Positions 26,831 to 35,399 of a DNA stretch of 64,000 nucleotides are shown here, one piece after another. A model generated the notes under the pieces. The model ran no database searches and had not been told where the DNA came from. It saw nothing but the letters and a program-made list of their open reading frames with translations. The position numbers were made by a program, and so were the translations under genes. The stretch covers positions 682,001 to 746,000 of the forward strand of contig NZ_MKVA01000005.1 in assembly GCF_001899075.1 (NCBI RefSeq), in the 5' to 3' direction. Position 1 is the first letter of the stretch; every line of letters starts with the position of its first letter. The stretch is from Devosia sp. 67-54. GTDB taxonomy: Bacteria > Pseudomonadota > Alphaproteobacteria > Rhizobiales > Devosiaceae.

Positions 26831-28315
26831 TTGACCGATCTTACCAAGCTGACGCTTGCCGCCGCCCGCAAGGGGCTGAGGGACAAGAGTTTTTCTTCCG
26901 CCGAGCTGACCGATGCCTATCTGGCCGCGATCGCGGCGGCCAACCCCAAGCTCAACGCCTATGTGGCCACCACGCCCGAGCAGGCGCGGGCCGGCGCCGC
27001 CGCGTCGGACGAAAAGCTGGGCAAGGGGCAGGGCGGGCCGCTCGAGGGCATCCCGCTCGGCATCAAGGACCTGTTCGCGACCCGCGGGGTGCACACCCAG
27101 GCGGCGAGCCACATCCTCGACGGCTTCAGGCCGGAATACGAATCCACCGTCACCGCCAATCTCTGGCGCGACGGGGCGGTGATGCTGGGCAAGCTCAACA
27201 TGGACGAGTTCGCCATGGGTTCGTCCAACGAGACCTCGTATTACGGTCCGGTGATCAACCCCTGGCGCAGCGGCGGCAGCAACGCCCAGCTCGTGCCCGG
27301 CGGCTCGTCGGGCGGCTCGGCGGCGGCGGTGAGCGCCTGGCTGTGCGCCGCGGCGACGGCCACCGACACCGGCGGCTCGATCCGCCAGCCGGCGGCGTTC
27401 ACCGGCACCGTCGGCATCAAGCCGACCTATGGCCGCTGCTCGCGCTGGGGCATCGTCGCCTTCGCCTCCTCGCTCGACCAGGCCGGACCGATTGCCCGCA
27501 CCGTCGAGGACGCGGCGATCATGCTGACCTCGATGGCGGGGTTCGACCCGAAAGACTCGACCAGCGTCGACCGTGCGGTGCCGGATTTCGCCGCAGCGGT
27601 GGAGCGCGGCGTCAAGGGCCTCGTCATCGGCATTCCGAAGGAATACCGGATGGACGGCATGCCGCCCGAGATCGAGGCGCTGTGGCAGCAGGGCATCGCC
27701 TGGCTGAAGGCCGAGGGCGCGACGGTCAAGGACATCTCGCTGCCGCACACCAAATACGCGCTGCCGGCCTATTACATCGTGGCGCCGGCGGAAGCCTCGT
27801 CCAACCTGGCGCGCTACGACGGGGTGAAGTACGGGCTGCGCGTCAGCGGCAAGGACATCACCGACATGTACGAGCTGACCCGCGCCAAGGGGTTCGGCGC
27901 GGAAGTGCGGCGGCGGCTGATGATCGGCACCTATGTGCTCTCGGCCGGCTACTATGACGCCTATTACGTGCGGGCGCAGAAGGTGCGCACGCTGATCAAG
28001 CGCGATTTCGAGCACGCCTTCGCCGACGGCGTCGACGCCATCCTGACGCCGGCGACGCCGAGCGCTGCCTTCGGCGTCGGCGACGAGGACATGAACGCCG
28101 ACCCGGTGAAGATGTACCTCAACGACGTGTTTACCGTGACGGTGAACATGGCCGGGCTGCCCGGCATCGCGGTGCCGGCGGGCAAGGATGCGAGCGGCCT
28201 GCCGCTCGGCCTGCAGCTCATCGGCAGGCCGTTCGACGAGGAGACGCTGTTCGCCGCCGGCCGCGTGCTGGAACGCTCGGCTGGAACGGTGTTCGCGCCG
28301 GAGCGGTGGTGGTGA
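26831..28315 (+). CDS. gatA: Asp-tRNA(Asn)/Glu-tRNA(Gln) amidotransferase subunit A
   Basis: 494-residue amidase-signature enzyme that releases ammonia from glutamine for tRNA-dependent amidation. The Ser-cisSer-Lys triad is present: Lys79 ([10 protein letters not shown]), Ser159 ([13 protein letters not shown]) and nucleophile Ser183 ([13 protein letters not shown]). The start is TTG at 26831; the protein begins [15 protein letters not shown] as in other GatA proteins and there is no better ATG. A small conserved gene follows after 2 bp. Confidence 0.96.
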   Translation: MTDLTKLTLAAARKGLRDKSFSSAELTDAYLAAIAAANPKLNAYVATTPEQARAGAAASDEKLGKGQGGPLEGIPLGIKDLFATRGVHTQAASHILDGFRPEYESTVTANLWRDGAVMLGKLNMDEFAMGSSNETSYYGPVINPWRSGGSNAQLVPGGSSGGSAAAVSAWLCAAATATDTGGSIRQPAAFTGTVGIKPTYGRCSRWGIVAFASSLDQAGPIARTVEDAAIMLTSMAGFDPKDSTSVDRAVPDFAAAVERGVKGLVIGIPKEYRMDGMPPEIEALWQQGIAWLKAEGATVKDISLPHTKYALPAYYIVAPAEASSNLARYDGVKYGLRVSGKDITDMYELTRAKGFGAEVRRRLMIGTYVLSAGYYDAYYVRAQKVRTLIKRDFEHAFADGVDAILTPATPSAAFGVGDEDMNADPVKMYLNDVFTVTVNMAGLPGIAVPAGKDASGLPLGLQLIGRPFDEETLFAAGRVLERSAGTVFAPERWW

Positions 28316-28317
28316 GC

Positions 28318-28638
28318 ATGGCCGAAGCCGACATCTTTTCGACCGCCGACTGGCGCGACGTGCCCAAGGACATGTCGAAGCCGCTGCAGGCGCTGTGGTG
28401 GATCCGCAAGGGCGAGTTCCGCGTCGGCCCCGAATGGGAGCAGGCGCACGCCATCGTGCAGGCGATGGAAGGCACCATGGAGTTCGACTGGGTGCATGCT
28501 TTGCTGCACTGGATCGAGGCCGACATGGGCAATGCCGACTACTGGTACCGCCGCGCCGGCAAGAAGCGCTCGGCCCCCAACGTCAAGGCCGAATGGGACG
28601 TGATCGCCGCGACGCTGAGCGGCGTCACGCGGCACTGA
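28318..28638 (+). CDS. Conserved hypothetical protein downstream of gatA
   Basis: 106 residues starting two bases after the gatA stop, so co-transcribed. Visible features: PLQALWWIRKGEFRVGPEWEQAH, an IEADMGNADYWYRRAGKKR segment, and a Trp-rich, charged composition without a signal peptide. Small proteins of this kind accompany gatA in many Hyphomicrobiales, but I know of no function. An upstream GTG at 28306 would overlap gatA by ten bases; the ATG is preferred. Confidence 0.7.
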   Translation: MAEADIFSTADWRDVPKDMSKPLQALWWIRKGEFRVGPEWEQAHAIVQAMEGTMEFDWVHALLHWIEADMGNADYWYRRAGKKRSAPNVKAEWDVIAATLSGVTRH

Positions 28639-28669
28639 CCGCCGGGCGGCCGGCATGCTCGAATCGATC

Positions 28670-29356
28670 TCAGCGGGCGCTGCGACGCTTTGCTTTTGAG
28701 CCGTTGCCGGAGGCGGGCTTCGCCTTGGCGGCGAGCGTGAGGCGGATGCCGGTGAGCAGATAGGCGAGGCCGCGCTCGAAAACCGCCTCGGTGTCGATGT
28801 CGGTGCCGCGCATCAATGGCCGCATGGCTTCGGCGAGCAGGGGGAAGGCGGCGACTTCCTGGAGGGGGTCGCCGACCGCGTCGGGCTCGGTTTCGGCGCG
28901 CTCGCGCTCGTTCTGCTCTTCGAGGACATAGCCGACGACGTAGCGGGTCACCGAGAGGGCGATGGCCAGCGCCTCGTGGGCGGTGAAGCCGGCGGCGACA
29001 TAGAGCTCAAGCTGGCGTTCGTAGTCGGCGAAATCGGCGTCGGTGGGGCGGGCGCCGGTGTTGATGCGGGCGCCATCGCGCACCGCGAGCAGGGCACGGC
29101 GAAAGCCGCGGGCATAGGCCAGCGTGAACTCGTCCCAGCGCTCGTCCGGACGCGGCACGCGACGGCTGTGGAAGCGCAGCAGCATTTCGTGGTTCAGCGC
29201 ATCGAGCAACGCCGCCTTGCTGGCGAAGTGCCAGTAGAGCGCCGGCTGCTGCACGCCCAGCCGCTCGGCCAGCCGGCGGGTGGTGAAGCGGTCGAGCCCT
29301 GCTTCGTCGAGCAGGGAGAAAGCCGCATCGAGAATTTTTTCGCGTTCGATCGCCAT
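28670..29356 (-). CDS. TetR family repressor (TetR class, with TetR_C domain)
   Basis: 228-residue repressor. The HTH is REKILDAAFSLLDEAGLDRFTTRRLAERLGVQQPALYWHFASKAALLDAL (residues about 4-52), very close to the tetracycline-repressor class. The C-terminal ligand domain contains TAHEALAIALSVTRYVVGYVLEEQ, also TetR-like. It is divergent from a Tet-type efflux pump; the 71-bp gap holds three copies of a TTATC-N3-GATAA site. Start ATG at 29356 rather than an upstream codon at 29392, which would place the N-terminus inside the operators. The inducer may be a tetracycline or another polycyclic compound. Confidence 0.9.
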   Translation of the reverse strand: MAIEREKILDAAFSLLDEAGLDRFTTRRLAERLGVQQPALYWHFASKAALLDALNHEMLLRFHSRRVPRPDERWDEFTLAYARGFRRALLAVRDGARINTGARPTDADFADYERQLELYVAAGFTAHEALAIALSVTRYVVGYVLEEQNERERAETEPDAVGDPLQEVAAFPLLAEAMRPLMRGTDIDTEAVFERGLAYLLTGIRLTLAAKAKPASGNGSKAKRRSAR

Positions 29357-29361
29357 GGGCC

Positions 29362-29417
29362 TTGACTTATCATCGATAAGGAACTTTATCACCGATAAAT
29401 TTCTTTATCGTTGATAA
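29362..29417. promoter_or_regulatory. Efflux promoter covered by three tetO-like operators
   Basis: Three sites match TTATC-N3-GATAA: 29367-29379 (TTATCATCGATAA), 29386-29398 (TTATCACCGATAA) and 29405-29417 (TTATCGTTGATAA). Their starts are exactly 19 bp apart. A promoter TTGACT (29362-29367), 17 bp, TTTATC (29385-29390) drives the efflux gene; operator 1 abuts the -35, operator 2 covers the -10, operator 3 lies in the leader and touches the AAGGAGG ribosome site. Classical tetO is CTATCATTGATAG, so the symmetry and core are the same. Confidence 0.85.
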
Positions 29418-29427
29418 GGAGGCGGGA

Positions 29428-30621
29428 ATGAACCGCTCGCTCTTGGTCATCATCGGCGTCGTGGCGCTCGACGCCGTCGGCATCGGACTGATCTTTCCGA
29501 TCCTGCCCTCGCTGCTGGACGAACTCACCGGACATGGCGAGGTTTCGACCATCTATGGCGTGATCATCGCGGCCTATGCGGCGATGCAGTTCCTGTTCGC
29601 GCCGATCCTGGGGCTGCTGAGCGACCGCATCGGGCGGCGGCCGGTGCTGATCGCCTCGCTGGCGGGCGCCACCATCGACTACCTCATCATGGCGTTCACG
29701 CCGGCGCTCTGGGTGCTGGTCGCCGGCCGCATCATCGCCGGCATCACCGGCGCCAGCATGTCGGTCGCCGGCGCCTACATCGCCGACATCTCGGCGGAGC
29801 AGGAGCGGGCGCAGCGCTTCAGCTGGATGAGCGCGGCGTTCGGCGTCGGCTTCATCGTCGGGCCGATCCTGGGCGGGCTGCTGAGCACGTATTTCCTGCG
29901 CGCGCCGTTCCTCGCCGCCGCCGGGCTCAACGCGCTGAACCTCGTGCTGGCGCTGACCGTGCTGAAGGAGAGCCGGACGCCCAGCCGCGAGACATTCGAG
30001 CTCGGCACGCTCAACCCGTTCGCGCCGCTCAAATGGGCGTTCAGCTTCGCGGCGCTGGCGCCGCTGCTCGCGCTGTTCCTGATCTTCGCCATCAATGGCG
30101 ACATCCCCGGCACGATCGCGGTGCTCTACGGCCAGGCCAAGTTCCACTTCGACGGGGTGACGGTGGGGCTGTGGCTCGCCACCTTCGGCATCTGCCACAC
30201 GCTGGCGCAGGCGTTCGTCACCGGGCCGCTGAGCCGGCGGCTGGGCGACCGCGGCACGATGATCGTCGGCATCGGCGCGGACGTGCTGGCGTTCCTCGGC
30301 TTCGCCTTTGCGACGCAGGGCTGGATGGCGTTCGCGCTGTCGCCGCTGTCGGCGCTCGGCGGCGTCGGCCTGCCGGCGCTGCAATCGCTGATGTCGGCGC
30401 AGGCCGGGGAGGACCGGCAGGGCGAATTGCAGGGCGTGCTGGCGAGCGCCCAGAGCCTCACCTCGATTGCCGGGCCGCTGATTGGAACGACGGTCTTCGC
30501 GCTGACGGCGCCGGCCTTTCCCGGCGCGGTGTGGCTGGTGGCGGCGGCGCTCTATCTGCCCGCCATCCCCGTCCTCGGCTGGCTGTCGCGGCGACGGCGG
30601 GCGGCGCCTGCGGCGGCATGA
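29428..30621 (+). CDS. TCR/Tet family MFS efflux transporter
   Basis: 397-residue, 12-helix drug/proton antiporter close to TetA(A/C/G). Motif A is GLLSDRIGRRPVLI after helix 2; the helix-1 VALDAVGIGLIFPILP, AGRIIAGITGASMSVAGAYIAD and VGFIVGPILGGLL are typical of tetracycline pumps. AAGGAGG precedes the ATG by six bases. Divergent from its TetR-class repressor. Strong candidate for inducible efflux of tetracycline-like compounds, although environmental members may export other substrates. A second 397-residue paralogue lies at 33084-34277. Confidence 0.88.
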   Translation: MNRSLLVIIGVVALDAVGIGLIFPILPSLLDELTGHGEVSTIYGVIIAAYAAMQFLFAPILGLLSDRIGRRPVLIASLAGATIDYLIMAFTPALWVLVAGRIIAGITGASMSVAGAYIADISAEQERAQRFSWMSAAFGVGFIVGPILGGLLSTYFLRAPFLAAAGLNALNLVLALTVLKESRTPSRETFELGTLNPFAPLKWAFSFAALAPLLALFLIFAINGDIPGTIAVLYGQAKFHFDGVTVGLWLATFGICHTLAQAFVTGPLSRRLGDRGTMIVGIGADVLAFLGFAFATQGWMAFALSPLSALGGVGLPALQSLMSAQAGEDRQGELQGVLASAQSLTSIAGPLIGTTVFALTAPAFPGAVWLVAAALYLPAIPVLGWLSRRRRAAPAAA

Positions 30622-30638
30622 GGCCGGGTTGTGGCCGG

Positions 30639-32840
30639 CTAGAACCTGAACGACAGCCCGCCGCCGACGGTAAAATGCGTGCCGATGCTGGTTCCGGTGC
30701 TGGCGAAGCCGAAGCCGTTGAGGCTGAGCTGGTCGTTCATCTTGTAGCCGATGCGGGCGCCGACTTCCGCGAGGGTATAGTCCTGCGCCGCGGTCGCGAC
30801 CGTGCCGCCGCCGGCCATCGTTCCGTCGACCTGGCCGGAGGCAAAAGCGTGGCCGAGCGCGCCCGTGAGCGTCAGATCGAGCGACTCGTTGATCCTGGTG
30901 GTCCAGGCGAGCGACAGCTTGAGGATGTCCGTCGCCAGCGCGCCATCCGAGAACGTGGCCGGAAACGGATTGCCCACGGACGATTCCGTGTAGGCGTCGG
31001 TGCGCAGCCAGTTGTGCTGATAGGCGCCGGCCAGCACCAGCTCGTTGCCGGCAGCCGGCGCCCAGATCACGCCGCCCCTGGCGTAGAGGCTGGCGGCAAG
31101 GCCCGACGTGCTGCCCGTGCCCGTCGCGGTGGTGGCGCCATTGCCATAGTCGCGGCTGAAGGTCATGGCGATGCCGGGCGCGGCCCAGCCGCCGGCCTCG
31201 ACGAAGGGGCGCAGCGCGCCGCCGGTCCAGATGTGCCGCAGCCCGCCGGCGAGAACCAGCGCCTGCGTGACATCGACCGCGCCGTATTCCTGCTGCGTCA
31301 GCGCCACGCCGCCCAGCAGCATGACGTTGTCATCGCCCCAGCGGCCATGGGCGCCGGCGGTGATCGAGCCGGCGCCGGCGAAAAATTCGGCGTCGGCGGG
31401 TCCCGAAACCGGCGCAAGCGAACCGAGCAGCAGCCCTGCCGTGGCGTCGAGATGCCCGGAAACGGCCGCCCTCGCGTCGGCCAGTTCCTGCACCGAGACC
31501 GTCTGCTGCTGCGGCGTGGTGACGCCGCTCGTGCAGGCATCGACGAACGCGTCGCAATATTGCAGCAGATACGGCACCGTATGCGAGGTCCCGGTCGCTG
31601 CCGTGGTCATCTGGCCGGAAATGTACTGGCCGTCGCCCGAGATGGAGTCGGCGGTGACCAGGTCGATGCCGCTCATGTCGACGCCCGAGGTGATCATCAG
31701 TGCCCTGAGATCGGCCATGCCGGTGCCGCCCTGGGCCGCGTCGGTCCAGCGGAAGGCGTGCATGGTGCCGGCACCGCTGTCGGCGCCGAGGATGTAGCCG
31801 AAATTGTCCACGCTGGTGCCACTGCCGAGGAAATCGTTCGAGGTGGAGTATTCGCCCACCACGATCATGCCGTTGTCACTGACATCCGTGGCGATCGATC
31901 CCGCGCCGGCGGCGCCTTCCGGCGCGCCGAGGTCCACCATGCCCGTGGCCGCAGTCCAGCGGAAGGCGCGGTTGCCGCCGCCGCCGACGATGACGCTGCC
32001 ATCGTGCGTCGCGGCCATGGCGATGGAATTGTTGTTGCCGATTACGCCAAGGTCCTGGTAGCCGCCGGTCACGGTCCAGGCGAAGGCGTGCGAAACCGTG
32101 CCGCTGTGGATCGTGCTCTGGAAATCGCTGGCCCCGAAGACGACGTTCCCGTCGTCGCTGACGCCCATCGCCCGCGACTGGTCATGCGCGCCGCCGGAGG
32201 CAGACCCCAAATCCACCATGCTGCCGCTCGCCGCGGTCCAGCGGAAGGCGTGCTGCCAGCCGCCGTCCACCGTCGCTGCGCCGACCACGACGCCGCCATC
32301 GGCGCTGACGCCGAGGCCAATGCTGGTGCCGTCCTCCGTCAAAGCGCCGAGGTCCAGCGTTTGCGCGGTTTCGGTGTCGTAGCGAAAGGCGTGATAGGAG
32401 GTGCCGTCGCCGTGATCCAGATAGCCGGTGACGAAGGGGTCGCCCGAAACATCGGTGGCGCCGCCTTCTCCGCCAAACGACTGCGCCGCATCCCATTGGA
32501 TGGTCGCCGCGGTGCCCGAGCCCATCCCGGTCGCTGTTATGAACATTTCCCCGGTGAACGGCACCGTCACATAGGTGCCGTTAGAGAAATACGACACCTT
32601 GCCGGCATAAGCCAGGATGCTGCCGTCAGATGTGCTGATAATATCGGTCGAATCGATATTGTGGGAATGGTCCGGCTGCCCCAGCGCCTCGTCCAGGGCA
32701 CTGTCAATCGCGGCGTCGATGCCGGGTGACAAACCGTCCGCCCGTGCCGGGCCGCACCAGGCCACGGCAAACACCCCGGCGGCGGCCAGCACCCCGGCGG
32801 CCCGCCGCGCCACACGCCATGTGCTCGAGCCTATGTTCAT
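30639..32840 (-). CDS. Autotransporter with HAF-repeat passenger
   Basis: 733-residue exported protein. A signal peptide is visible (RRAAGVLAAAGVFAVAWCGPARA). The passenger (residues about 60-430) carries repeated HAF-type units such as HAFRWTAASGSMVDLG, HAFAWTVTGGYQDLG, RAFRWTAATGMVDLG and HAFRWTDA, each with a VSDDG/VSADG element, suggesting a beta-propeller. The C-terminal about 260 residues form an autotransporter beta-barrel ending in GGGLSFRF with a terminal Phe. The start may be ATG 32840 or 32852. The frame stays open far upstream by chance. It lies convergent to the first efflux pump and divergent from the second. Role in adhesion is inferred. Confidence 0.85.
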   Translation of the reverse strand: MNIGSSTWRVARRAAGVLAAAGVFAVAWCGPARADGLSPGIDAAIDSALDEALGQPDHSHNIDSTDIISTSDGSILAYAGKVSYFSNGTYVTVPFTGEMFITATGMGSGTAATIQWDAAQSFGGEGGATDVSGDPFVTGYLDHGDGTSYHAFRYDTETAQTLDLGALTEDGTSIGLGVSADGGVVVGAATVDGGWQHAFRWTAASGSMVDLGSASGGAHDQSRAMGVSDDGNVVFGASDFQSTIHSGTVSHAFAWTVTGGYQDLGVIGNNNSIAMAATHDGSVIVGGGGNRAFRWTAATGMVDLGAPEGAAGAGSIATDVSDNGMIVVGEYSTSNDFLGSGTSVDNFGYILGADSGAGTMHAFRWTDAAQGGTGMADLRALMITSGVDMSGIDLVTADSISGDGQYISGQMTTAATGTSHTVPYLLQYCDAFVDACTSGVTTPQQQTVSVQELADARAAVSGHLDATAGLLLGSLAPVSGPADAEFFAGAGSITAGAHGRWGDDNVMLLGGVALTQQEYGAVDVTQALVLAGGLRHIWTGGALRPFVEAGGWAAPGIAMTFSRDYGNGATTATGTGSTSGLAASLYARGGVIWAPAAGNELVLAGAYQHNWLRTDAYTESSVGNPFPATFSDGALATDILKLSLAWTTRINESLDLTLTGALGHAFASGQVDGTMAGGGTVATAAQDYTLAEVGARIGYKMNDQLSLNGFGFASTGTSIGTHFTVGGGLSFRF

Positions 32841-32960
32841 GTCGACCCCCATCGCCGTGCCCAAGACTTGAAGTAACCATACACACGCGAGCGAAGTCCG
32901 CCACTCAAAACAGGAACGGGCCGGAGCCGCGGTGCGGAATCGGTGGATATACTTGCAGTA

Positions 32961-32977
32961 CGACAATAAACTTGTCG
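32961..32977. promoter_or_regulatory. Inverted repeat between autotransporter and second efflux gene
   Basis: CGACAA-TAAAC-TTGTCG, a perfect 6-bp dyad in the 243-bp divergent region. It could be an operator for either gene. No tetO-like TTATC-N3-GATAA site is found here, so the second pump is not under the same visible control as the first. Confidence 0.35.
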
Positions 32978-33083
32978 CTTCTGGCGCTGGCACCGGCCGG
33001 CGGTCTCCCGGGCGTGTGTTGATTTCCGGCGCCGGCCGAACGACATGTCGCCGACACGTCGTCGCCGTCGAGGGCATCTCCCC

Positions 33084-34277
33084 GTGAACAAACCGCTGGT
33101 CATCATCCTGGGCGCCGTGACGCTCGACGCCATCGGCATCGGCCTGATCTTTCCGATCCTGCCGCGGCTGCTGGAGACGGTGACGCATGCCGACAACGTC
33201 GCCCCCTATGTCGGGGTAATCTACGCGCTCTATGCGGCGATCCAGTTCGTGTTCGCGCCGGTGCTGGGGGTGATGAGCGACCGCTTCGGCCGCCGTCCGG
33301 TGCTGCTGCTGTCGCTGGCCGGCGCCGCGATCGATTACCTGTTCATGGCGTTCGCGCCGGAGCTGTGGATGCTGGTGGTCGGCCGAGCCATCGCCGGGCT
33401 GACCAGCGCCAACATGGTGATCGCCACCGCCTACATCACCGACATCACGCCCGAGGCGCAGCGGGCGCAGCGCTTCGGGCTGTTCCACGCCATGTTCGGC
33501 ATCGGCTTCATCGTCGGGCCGGTGCTGGGCGGGCTGCTCGGCGACATCTGGGTGCGGGCGCCGTTCCTCGCCGCCGCCGGACTCAACGGCCTCAACTTCC
33601 TGCTGGCGCTGCTGCTGCTGCCGGAATCGCGGCCCGGCCGGCGCGACGTGAGGTTCGACCTGCGCAGCCTCAATCCGCTGGTACCGCTGGCCTGGGCGTT
33701 CTCGCTCAAGGGGCTGCTGCCGCTGATCGCGGTGTTCTTCATCCTCAATTTCGTCGGCAACATGTACGGCACCGTGTGGGCGCTGTTCGGCACCGACGCG
33801 TTCGAGTGGAACGGCCTTATGGTCGGGCTGTCGCTGGGCGGCTACGGAGTGTTCCATGCCGCGGTGCAGGCGCTGCTGCCCGGACCGGCGTCGCGGCGCC
33901 TCGGCGAGCGCAACGCGCTGCTGGTCGGCATGGCCTGCGAGATCATCGGGCTGCTGCTGACGGCGATTGCGACGCAGGGCTGGGTGGTGTTCGCGGTGCT
34001 TCCGCTCTACGCGCTGGGCGGGGTCGGCGTGCCGGCGCTGCAATCGCTGACGACGCAGCAGGCCGATGCCGACAAGCAGGGACAATTGCAGGGCGTCATG
34101 GCCTCGATCGTCAGCGTCGCCTCGATCTTCGGGCCGCTGTTCTTTTCGGCGGTGTATTTCGGCGTGCGCGACACCTGGCCCGGACTCGTCTGGGCGGCGG
34201 GCGTCGCGGTGTACCTGCTGGCGATTCCGCTGATTTTGGGCGTCCGCCGGCCGCCACCGGCGCCGCAGCCCGCCTGA
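33084..34277 (+). CDS. Second TCR/Tet family MFS efflux transporter
   Basis: 397 residues, the same length as the pump at 29428-30621 and clearly its paralogue: helix 1 VTLDAIGIGLIFPILP, motif A GVMSDRFGRRPVLL, and FGIGFIVGPVLGGLLGD. Start GTG at 33084 with GAGGG nine bases upstream; an in-frame ATG at 33045 would add an Arg-rich segment. No repressor gene is adjacent. A GC-rich hairpin follows the stop codon. Substrate unknown; tetracycline-type compounds are possible. Confidence 0.85.
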   Translation: MNKPLVIILGAVTLDAIGIGLIFPILPRLLETVTHADNVAPYVGVIYALYAAIQFVFAPVLGVMSDRFGRRPVLLLSLAGAAIDYLFMAFAPELWMLVVGRAIAGLTSANMVIATAYITDITPEAQRAQRFGLFHAMFGIGFIVGPVLGGLLGDIWVRAPFLAAAGLNGLNFLLALLLLPESRPGRRDVRFDLRSLNPLVPLAWAFSLKGLLPLIAVFFILNFVGNMYGTVWALFGTDAFEWNGLMVGLSLGGYGVFHAAVQALLPGPASRRLGERNALLVGMACEIIGLLLTAIATQGWVVFAVLPLYALGGVGVPALQSLTTQQADADKQGQLQGVMASIVSVASIFGPLFFSAVYFGVRDTWPGLVWAAGVAVYLLAIPLILGVRRPPPAPQPA

Positions 34278-34286
34278 TTTGGTGGA

Positions 34287-34308
34287 AAACCCCGGAATCC
34301 GGGGGTTT
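34287..34308 (+). terminator. Probable terminator after second efflux gene
   Basis: AAACCCCGG (34287-34295), AAT loop, CCGGGGGTTT with one bulged G, ending in TTTCGG. The stem is strong but the T-run is only three bases, so termination may be partial. Confidence 0.5.
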
Positions 34309-34334
34309 CGGGCTCATGCGGCAGTCGTTTTCGA

Positions 34335-34363
34335 TTGACCGCACCAAATTGCCGTCCCATTAA
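34335..34363 (+). promoter_or_regulatory. Promoter of the HU gene
   Basis: TTGACC (34335-34340), 17-bp spacer, CATTAA (34358-34363). This near-consensus sigma-70 promoter would give a leader of about 115 bases before the HU start codon. Confidence 0.65.
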
Positions 34364-34486
34364 CGTCGCGCGGTCATGACGGGGCAAAACGCCCGGAACT
34401 CCTTGCGTTTCGCTCGGAATCATCAAAGGAATGGCCGCGCTTTCTGCTTCGCCGAGAGGGCGGGCTTTTCACTGTGAGGAAACGCT

Positions 34487-34759
34487 ATGAACAAGAACGA
34501 TCTGATCGGCGTGGTCGCCGACGGCGCGAGCATCACCAAGGCCCAGGCCGGGGAAGCCGTTGACGCCGTCTTCGACGCCATCACCAAGTCTCTGAAGAAG
34601 GGCGACGAGGTCCGGCTGGTCGGCTTTGGCACGTTCTCCGTCTCCAAGCGCAAGGCCTCGATCGGGCGTAACCCGGCCACCGGCGCCGAGATCAAGATCC
34701 CGGCCTCGATGCAGGCCAAGTTCAAGCCCGGCAAGGGCCTCAAAGACGCGATCAACTGA
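34487..34759 (+). CDS. hupB: DNA-binding protein HU
   Basis: 90-residue nucleoid protein. The N-terminal MNKNDLIGVVADGASITKAQAG, the dimer core VRLVGFGTFSVSKR, and the beta-arm tip GRNPATGAEIKIPASM with the intercalating RNP element are all standard for HU. The ATG is preceded by GTGAGGAAACGCT. A terminator stem lies 23 bases after the stop. Highly expressed nucleoid protein, with two tRNA genes downstream under separate promoters. Confidence 0.96.
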   Translation: MNKNDLIGVVADGASITKAQAGEAVDAVFDAITKSLKKGDEVRLVGFGTFSVSKRKASIGRNPATGAEIKIPASMQAKFKPGKGLKDAIN

Positions 34760-34781
34760 TCCGTCGGAGTTTCCGAATTTC

Positions 34782-34822
34782 GAGCGGCCCTGTGTGCCTC
34801 GCGCAGCAGGGCCGTTCGTTTT
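34782..34822 (+). terminator. Intrinsic terminator after HU gene
   Basis: GAGCGGCCCTG (34782-34792) pairs with CAGGGCCGTTC (34807-34817) with one wobble pair, followed by GTTTT. The loop is 14 bases. Confidence 0.75.
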
Positions 34823-34831
34823 GCGCAAGCG

Positions 34832-34860
34832 TTGACGGTTTCGTGCCGAGACCCTAGTTA
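34832..34860 (+). promoter_or_regulatory. Promoter of tRNA-Val
   Basis: TTGACG (34832-34837), 17-bp spacer, TAGTTA (34855-34860), ending 17 bases before the mature tRNA 5' end. Confidence 0.7.
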
Positions 34861-34877
34861 CTCGCCGTCGCACGGAC

Positions 34878-34952
34878 GGGCGGTTAGCTCAGTGGTAGAG
34901 CATCTCGTTTACACCGAGAGGGTCGGCGGTTCGAGACCGTCACCGCCCACCA
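34878..34952 (+). tRNA. tRNA-Val (anticodon TAC), CCA encoded
   Basis: Cloverleaf: acceptor GGGCGGT/ACCGCCC, D-arm AGCTCAGTGGTAGAGC, anticodon stem TCTCG/CGAGA with loop TTTACAC (anticodon TAC reads GUA and related valine codons), T-arm GGCGG TTCGAGA CCGTC, discriminator A and an encoded CCA ending at 34952. Confidence 0.95.
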
Positions 34953-35007
34953 TTCCACCTTCGATCGCGGTCTCGCGGAACGCCTGCCGAAAGGCCCTGT
35001 TGCCTGC

Positions 35008-35036
35008 TTGACTTGCCCCAACCGCGTCGATACACG
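35008..35036 (+). promoter_or_regulatory. Promoter of tRNA-Asp
   Basis: TTGACT (35008-35013), 17-bp spacer, TACACG (35031-35036). It lies between the two tRNA genes, so each has its own promoter. Confidence 0.6.
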
Positions 35037-35071
35037 GACGCCACGTTGCGCGGGGCTCTGCTTCGCCGTCA

Positions 35072-35148
35072 GCGGGTGTAGCTCAGTTGGTTAGAGCGTC
35101 GGCCTGTCACGCCGAAGGTCGCGGGTTCGAGTCCCGTCACTCGCGCCA
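35072..35148 (+). tRNA. tRNA-Asp (anticodon GTC), CCA encoded
   Basis: Acceptor GCGGGTG/CACTCGC (one G-T pair), D-arm AGCTCAGTTGGTTAGAGC, anticodon stem TCGGC/GCCGA with loop CTGTCAC (anticodon GTC), T-arm GCGGG TTCGAGT CCCGT, discriminator G, encoded CCA to 35148. The 250 bp downstream hold no gene or recognisable attachment site. Confidence 0.95.
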
Positions 35149-35399
35149 TTTCCCGAAAGTGCTGGAGAGATTGCGCGACGGCGCCCGATCTGTGGCGTTC
35201 GTGCCACACCTGTGGGCCGCCACATTCTCGCCGCCCGGGCGACCCATTGCCCTCACAAATCCCTAGGATTCTCAACGTCGCCAGCGCGCCTGGAGAGTCG
35301 TTCTAAGCCAGCGATTCCGGTGCGCGGCGCAGCGTTTCGAGGGACGGAACTGCCGCAGAGGAGGCGGCGTTGTCGGTCCGAATATCCAAGGAGAACAGG

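Noticed and set aside
32841-34085. Upstream extension of the autotransporter frame
   Set aside because: The frame stays open opposite the second efflux gene, but the signal peptide begins near 32840 and the extension is antisense to a real gene.
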